A stretch of DNA of 10,578 nt, from contig QFPD01000035.1 of NCBI GenBank assembly GCA_003248845.1, positions 1 through 10,578 on the forward strand. Direction: 5' to 3'. Below the pieces are notes generated by a model. That model searched no databases, was not told the DNA's origin, and saw only the letters and a list, made by a program, of their open reading frames with translations. Position numbers and translations under genes: made by a program. Positions 6,741-10,578 of the stretch are shown here, piece by piece. The DNA is from Microbacterium sp. Lineage in GTDB: Bacteria > Actinomycetota > Actinomycetes > Actinomycetales > Microbacteriaceae. Within the stretch, counting starts at the first letter, position 1; every line of letters begins with the position of its first letter.

Positions 6741-8083
6741 TCGAGGTAGTCCCGCAGCGACTGCGAACGCGAGGGATGCCGCAGCTTCGCCATCGTCTTG
6801 GACTCGATCTGACGGATCCGCTCGCGCGTGACGCCGAACGTGTCACCGATCTGGTCGAGCGTCTTCGGCTGACCGTCGCCGAGGCCGAAGCGCATCCGGA
6901 TGACGCCGGCCTCACGCTCCGAGAGCGAGTCGAGGAGCGACTCCAGCTGACGCTGCAGCATCGTGAAACCCACCGCGTCGGCGGGGACGACCGCCTCGGT
7001 GTCTTCGATGAGGTCACCGAACTCGCTGTCGCCGTCTTCACCGAGCGGAGTGTGCAGCGAGATCGGCTCGCGACCGTACTTCTGGACCTCGATGACCTTC
7101 TCGGGTGTCATGTCGAGTTCGCGCGAGAGCTCCTCGGGAGTGGGCTCGCGACCGAGATCCTGCAGCATCTGACGCTGGACACGCGCGAGCTGGTTGATGA
7201 CCTCGACCATGTGCACCGGGATGCGGATCGTGCGTGCCTGATCGGCCATGGCGCGCGTGATCGCCTGCCGGATCCACCACGTCGCGTACGTCGAGAACTT
7301 GAAGCCCTTGGTGTAATCGAACTTCTCCACGGCGCGGATGAGGCCGAGGTTGCCCTCCTGGATGAGATCCAGGAATTGCATGCCGCGCCCCGTGTAACGC
7401 TTGGCGAGAGACACCACGAGGCGGAGGTTCGCGCCGAGCAGGTGGCTCTTCGCGCGCTGACCGTCGCGGGCGACCCACTGCAGGTCGAGCCCCAGCTGGT
7501 TCGACTTCTCCGCCGCTGTCATGTGCGACAGCTTCTCTTCGGCGAACAGGCCCGCCTCGATGCGCATGGCGAGCTCGACCTCTTCGGCCGCGTTCAGCAG
7601 CGGCACCTTGCCGATCTGCTTGAGGTAGTCCTTGACCGGGTCCGCGGTGGCGCCGGTGATCTGCGTCGAGTAGACAGGGACGTCTTCGTCATCGCTCGAG
7701 GAGATGACGATCGCTCCGGTCGGCAGCGGCTCACTGAAGGCGGGCTTGGTCGTGCCTTCCTCGTCTTCGTCGTCCGCGTCGTCATCGGCGGCATCCTTCT
7801 TGCCACCCTTCGACGCGTCGGCGTCGGCGTCGTCGCTGTCGTCGCCCGCGTCGGCGTCGGCGTCGTCCTCGACCTCGTCTTCGAGATCGACGTCGTCATC
7901 CATCTCGTCGTCGTCAGACTTCTTCGCACGACCGGATGCCTTCGCGGCCGGCTTCTTCGCCGCCGCCTTCTTGGCAGGGGCCTTCTTCGCGGGAGCCTTC
8001 TTCGCGGCGGTCTCGACGACCTCGTCGGTCGTCTCGGTGTCTTCTGCCGTGCGGGTACGGGTGGTCTTCGTGCCGGAGGTCAC
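6737..8083 (-). CDS. sigA: Primary RNA polymerase sigma factor (RpoD/SigA/HrdB)
   Basis: The main sigma factor, 448 residues, directing RNA polymerase to housekeeping promoters. The N-terminal third is low complexity: a basic [16 protein letters not shown] tail (about 28-55), then a run dense in Asp/Glu (56-110). Region 1.2 starts near 148 ([17 protein letters not shown]). Region 2 includes [20 protein letters not shown] (245-264) and the -10 recognition helix [17 protein letters not shown] (266-282). Region 3 follows, and region 4.2 carries [20 protein letters not shown] (408-427), ending in LRDYLE, typical of primary sigmas. The start is GTG 8083, with GAAAGG six bases upstream; the frame runs on to TTG 8143 without conserved sequence. 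It is downstream of the PAC2 gene and overlaps the CofE-like gene by 4 bases. Confidence 0.96.
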   Translation of the reverse strand: MTSGTKTTRTRTAEDTETTDEVVETAAKKAPAKKAPAKKAAAKKPAAKASGRAKKSDDDEMDDDVDLEDEVEDDADADAGDDSDDADADASKGGKKDAADDDADDEDEEGTTKPAFSEPLPTGAIVISSSDDEDVPVYSTQITGATADPVKDYLKQIGKVPLLNAAEEVELAMRIEAGLFAEEKLSHMTAAEKSNQLGLDLQWVARDGQRAKSHLLGANLRLVVSLAKRYTGRGMQFLDLIQEGNLGLIRAVEKFDYTKGFKFSTYATWWIRQAITRAMADQARTIRIPVHMVEVINQLARVQRQMLQDLGREPTPEELSRELDMTPEKVIEVQKYGREPISLHTPLGEDGDSEFGDLIEDTEAVVPADAVGFTMLQRQLESLLDSLSEREAGVIRMRFGLGDGQPKTLDQIGDTFGVTRERIRQIESKTMAKLRHPSRSQSLRDYLE

Positions 8084-8151
8084 GTCTCGCCTTTCACCGA
8101 CGACGGGCGCCGGGGTTTCGGACACTAGTAAGACCCTTGTCAAGTCCAGCG

Positions 8152-8166
8152 CGCCTCGCGGAGGCG
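8152..8166. promoter_or_regulatory. Short hairpin in the sigma-factor leader
   Basis: CGCCTC-GCG-GAGGCG forms a 6-bp stem with a 3-base loop, between the PAC2 and sigma-factor genes. There is no U-tract. It may be an mRNA leader structure or a chance GC-rich palindrome. Confidence 0.25.
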
Positions 8167-8201
8167 TCGCTGTCGAGACAACGGGTCGGATGTCCTATTG
8201 T

Positions 8202-8230
8202 CGCATACCCCAGCGCGCGAACTTACGCAA
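8202..8230 (-). promoter_or_regulatory. Possible sigma-factor gene promoter
   Basis: On the minus strand TTGCGT (8225-8230) and TATGCG (8202-8207) are separated by exactly 17 bases, giving a start near 8195 and a leader of about 110 bases before GTG 8083. The -10 is imperfect (ends in G). A lone TTGACA (8138-8143, minus) lies nearer the gene but has no -10 at the right distance. Confidence 0.3.
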
Positions 8231-8273
8231 TGGCCGGTGCATGCCTGCTTCCTTGTAAAGAGAACGCTGGCGA

Positions 8274-8302
8274 GGGCGCCCGCATTCCGCTCAGCGGCGC
8301 CC
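8274..8302 (-). terminator. Hairpin spanning the PAC2 stop codon
   Basis: GGGCGCC (8274-8280) pairs with GGCGCCC (8296-8302) around a 15-base loop that contains most of the stop-codon region. On the minus strand a T-rich TTCTCTTT follows some ten bases downstream of the stem. It is a weak terminator candidate; if it fails, PAC2, sigA and the CofE-like gene may be read as one unit. Confidence 0.3.
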
Positions 8303-9214
8303 GCGCCTGTCGTCGCCGTCGCGCCGATCGGCGAGGAAGCGCTCGAGTTCGGCTGCCAGCTCATCGGCGCTCGGCAGATCGCCCGTGTGGATGATCGGCT
8401 GCGCGAGCGTCGACCCCGCCATGTACGAGTCGTACCGCTCCTCGAGCGTGTGCAGCATGGCAGTGAGTTCCGCGTTGCCCTCCACCTGATCGTCGACCTT
8501 CGCGAGGTACTCCTTGTTCTCGTCGCGAATCTCGTCTGCGTCGAAGACGAGCCCGGTCGCGACCGACACACTGTCGAGCCCGGCGAGGGCCGCCGCCGGG
8601 TACTCGGTGTCGGCGAGGTAGTGCGGGACGAGCAGGACGAAGCCTGCGACCTCGCGCCCCGCCTCCGCGAGGCGCAGCTCCAGAAGGTGTCCCATCGTGG
8701 CGGGGACCTGCGTGTGGGGCTTCCACACCGAGTGCGCCTGTGTGAGCTCCGAACGGGTGCCGCTCACGGTCGTGCCGATGGGACGGGTGTGCGGCACCGG
8801 CATCGGGAGCGCATGCAGCCACGTGATCGTCGACACCTGCAGACCCTCCGCAAGCCCTACGACAGTCTCCGAGAACGCATCCCACGCGAAGTCCGGCTCA
8901 TAACCCGAAAGCAGGACGAACGGCTGCCCGAGGGCGTCGTGGGCGAGCGACAGCTCGAGGCGCGGCGGGCGATAGTCGAGCAGGTGATCGCTGTCGAAGG
9001 TGATGGACGGACGCCGGGCACGGTAGTCGAGCAGCACGTCGGCCGAGAACACCACGATGGGGGCGGGGTCGAGATCGTCGCGGAACAGATCCGTCATGCG
9101 CGACACCGCACCCCCGGCATCCGTGAACCCGGTCAGGACGATGACCATCGGCAGGCCCGCCGGCACCGGAGGCGCCGACGTGACCCGCTCATAGAGAGGA
9201 CCGCTCAAAGGCAT
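8291..9214 (-). CDS. PAC2-family protein (proteasome assembly chaperone-like)
   Basis: A 307-residue protein of the PAC2 family, named for a eukaryotic 20S proteasome assembly chaperone and widespread in Actinobacteria, where its role is unsettled. The N-terminal core shows MVIVLTGFTDAGGAVSRMTD (about 23-42), the strand-loop typical of PAC2 domains. VVFSADVLLDYRARRP (near 53-70) and later THR/GTxxSGTRSEL-like loops resemble actinobacterial homologues. The C-terminal 60 residues are rich in Glu/Asp and helical (EIRDENKEYLAKVDDQVEGN), ending in basic RRDGDDRRGRR. ATG 9214 is chosen because TACAGT (9221-9226, minus) ends six bases before it, implying a leaderless message; only a weak GGA precedes it. 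The frame stays open upstream to 9751, but that is antisense to pepA. It is divergent from pepA (87 bases) and upstream of the sigma-factor gene. Confidence 0.85.
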   Translation of the reverse strand: MPLSGPLYERVTSAPPVPAGLPMVIVLTGFTDAGGAVSRMTDLFRDDLDPAPIVVFSADVLLDYRARRPSITFDSDHLLDYRPPRLELSLAHDALGQPFVLLSGYEPDFAWDAFSETVVGLAEGLQVSTITWLHALPMPVPHTRPIGTTVSGTRSELTQAHSVWKPHTQVPATMGHLLELRLAEAGREVAGFVLLVPHYLADTEYPAAALAGLDSVSVATGLVFDADEIRDENKEYLAKVDDQVEGNAELTAMLHTLEERYDSYMAGSTLAQPIIHTGDLPSADELAAELERFLADRRDGDDRRGRR

Positions 9215-9220
9215 GAATCC

Positions 9221-9226
9221 ACTGTA
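9221..9226 (-). promoter_or_regulatory. -10 element of a leaderless PAC2 message
   Basis: TACAGT on the minus strand is separated from ATG 9214 by six bases, the distance expected when transcription begins at the A of the start codon. No -35 consensus is visible upstream. Confidence 0.45.
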
Positions 9227-9288
9227 CGAGCCGCTCACGGGTGGAGGGCGCGGTGCCGCTGACAGCGAACACTGGCGCACCGCAAACC

Positions 9289-9294
9289 TAGGAT
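9289..9294 (+). promoter_or_regulatory. -10-like TAGGAT before pepA
   Basis: TAGGAT ends seven bases before ATG 9302 and could give a leaderless pepA message. The same bases include AGGA eight bases from the ATG, so they could instead be a Shine-Dalgarno site; the sequence does not decide between these. No -35 is visible. Confidence 0.4.
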
Positions 9295-9301
9295 GGATGC
9301 C

Positions 9302-10578
9302 ATGGCGTTCCCCGAGCTGTTCACTTCCACCGCTCCCCTCTCGTCCTCGACCGCCGACGCTCTCGTCCTCGCGCTGCCGCCCCGTGATCGGCTCGCGCAG
9401 GCCGGCGGCGCACTCGACGACTGGCCGGGCCTCGCCGCAGCGCTGGAGGGTGTCGGGTTCACCGGAGCCCCGGGGGCGACGGTGCGCATTCACGTGCCCG
9501 AGTCCACGGCGCTGCCGGTGTTCGTCGTCGGCACGGGAGCCGATCCGGATGCCGCCGCACTGCGGGAGGCGATCGGTCAGGTGGCGCGGTCGACGACCGG
9601 GTTCACCCGCCTCGCCGTGTCGGCGCCGCTCGCGCACGACGTCGCGGGAGCCTGGGCCGCCGCGGCGGAGGGCGCATTGATCGGCGGCTATCGGTTCGCC
9701 GATTACAAGAAGAACGCAGCGCCCGCGCGTGCCGCCGAGATCGTGCTGCACTGGCCGGACGAGCCCGGTGCCGCGTCAGTCGCGCACGCCCGAGCCGTCG
9801 CGGCATCCGTGGCTCTCGTCAAGGACCTCGTCAACGTCCCCGCGCAGTGGCTCGGCCCGCAGGACGTCGCCGACGCGGCGCTGTCCGAGCTCGCCGGTCT
9901 CCCCGTGCAGATCACCGTGCTCGACGAGGTCGCTCTCGAAGAGCAGGGTTTCGGCGGCATCCTCGGCATCGGACAGGGATCCGATCGCCCGCCGCGCCTC
10001 GTCCAGCTGGATTACGCGCCCGACGGTGCGAAGCGCCATATCGCCCTCGTCGGCAAGGGGATCACCTTCGACACCGGCGGTCTGTCGTTGAAGCCGCCCG
10101 CGGGGATGGTCGGGATGAAGTTCGACATGGCGGGCGCGGCCACGGTACTCGCAGTCGTCCGCGCCGCCGCCGCGCTCGCGCTCCCCGTGCGGGTCTCCGG
10201 CTGGCTGTGCCTCGCCGAGAACATGCCGTCCGGCCGCGCGCTGCGCCCGGGCGATGTCGTGCGCATCGCGGACGGCACGAGCGTGGAGGTGCCCAATACC
10301 GACGCCGAGGGCCGCGTCGTCATGGCGGACGGCCTCGTCGCGGCGAGCCGCACCCGCCCTGATGTGCTCATCGACGTCGCGACGCTCACGGGCGCGATCA
10401 TCGTCGCGCTGGGGAACCGATACACCGGGGTCATGGGCGACGACGCCACCGTCGCCGCCTACCTCGCCGCCGCGGAACGCGTCGGCGAGCTCGCGTGGCA
10501 CCTGCCTCTCCCGGCGCACATGGAGGACGAGCTCGACTCCCCCATCGCCGACATCCAGAACGCGAAGATCGGTGACAC
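9302..10578 (+). CDS. pepA: Leucyl aminopeptidase, M17 family (partial, 3' end outside window)
   Basis: A two-metal cytoplasmic exopeptidase that removes N-terminal residues (often Leu) from peptides. The frame is open from ATG 9302 to the last base, 425 codons of an expected 490-500. The catalytic core is intact: K252 and D257 in GKGITFDTGG, K264 in LSLKPP, D275 in MKFDMAGA, D334, E336 and R338 in NTDAEGR. All are at E. coli PepA spacing (K270, D275, K282, D293, D352, E354, R356) with a constant offset of 18, so the smaller N-terminal domain is slightly shorter than in E. coli. The NIPxxW-type linker reads DLVNVPAQWLGPQ (about 178-190). It is divergent from the PAC2 gene. The product name is secure; the C-terminal end cannot be judged. 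Confidence 0.95.
   Translation, partial: MAFPELFTSTAPLSSSTADALVLALPPRDRLAQAGGALDDWPGLAAALEGVGFTGAPGATVRIHVPESTALPVFVVGTGADPDAAALREAIGQVARSTTGFTRLAVSAPLAHDVAGAWAAAAEGALIGGYRFADYKKNAAPARAAEIVLHWPDEPGAASVAHARAVAASVALVKDLVNVPAQWLGPQDVADAALSELAGLPVQITVLDEVALEEQGFGGILGIGQGSDRPPRLVQLDYAPDGAKRHIALVGKGITFDTGGLSLKPPAGMVGMKFDMAGAATVLAVVRAAAALALPVRVSGWLCLAENMPSGRALRPGDVVRIADGTSVEVPNTDAEGRVVMADGLVAASRTRPDVLIDVATLTGAIIVALGNRYTGVMGDDATVAAYLAAAERVGELAWHLPLPAHMEDELDSPIADIQNAKIGD

Noticed and set aside
7700..7960. Repeated GTCGTC/GGCGTC tract resembling a tandem repeat or CRISPR-like array
   Set aside because: Irregular low-complexity coding for the acidic and Lys-Ala-rich parts of the sigma factor; no spacer-repeat pattern.
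6776..8128. A 450-codon plus-strand frame opposite the sigma factor
   Set aside because: A mirror of sigA codon bias; the true frame has all sigma regions. The Leu/Val/Arg-rich product has no recognisable motif and no ribosome binding site.
8138..8143. Perfect TTGACA (-35 consensus) on the minus strand upstream of sigA
   Set aside because: No acceptable -10 lies 16-18 bases downstream; TACTAG and TAGTGT are only 7 and 10 bases away.
8198..9262. A 354-codon plus-strand frame opposite the PAC2 gene
   Set aside because: Antisense shadow of a supported gene; Arg-rich and without motifs.

Overview
The window looks like chromosomal DNA from a high-GC actinobacterium, most likely Microbacteriaceae (Microbacterium or a close relative). 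This is inferred from the strong G/C bias at third codon positions, the GTG starts, the sigma factor with a Lys-Ala-Pro tail plus an acidic tail (HrdB/SigA type), the actinobacterial-type ParE, and the small CxxC...CxxH protein of the DUF7455 kind. No mobile element, tRNA, rRNA or CRISPR array was seen.

Layout. 1-92: tail of an unidentified gene. 111-1008: a NarL/LuxR-type response regulator (minus strand), then a divergent control region with several palindromes and a 13-codon, Trp-rich mini-gene (931-972) behind a near-perfect ribosome binding site. 1009-2178: a six-pass DesK/LiaS-like histidine kinase. Regulator, peptide and kinase form one compact two-component locus with softer codon bias than its surroundings. 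2179-2478: a gene-free stretch with a two-tier RNA-like fold (2241-2313), a perfect 13-bp hairpin (2395-2430) and a short tandem repeat. 2479-4548: parE (minus). 4742-4960: a DUF7455-like zinc-ribbon protein. 5015-6040: a sugar-transfer-associated ATP-grasp protein, tail to tail and one base from a CofE-like F420-0:glutamate ligase family gene (6042-6740, minus). That gene overlaps the end of the primary sigma factor (6737-8083, minus) by ATGA. 8291-9214: a PAC2-family protein (minus), divergent from pepA (leucyl aminopeptidase, from 9302, cut by the window end).

Most of the window is housekeeping: chromosome decatenation (ParE), basal transcription (SigA) and peptide turnover (PepA). The part most likely to hold something undescribed is the two-component locus. 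Its 13-residue peptide (MWDWLGRWLGIWK) makes a clean amphipathic helix and sits directly upstream of the kinase, which suggests a signal or membrane-active peptide. A cautious alternative is that it is the severed N-terminus of the kinase, since it is in the same frame. A second window-wide signal is the heptamer GGATGCC/GGCATCC, counted at least 20 times, including in three intergenic stretches.
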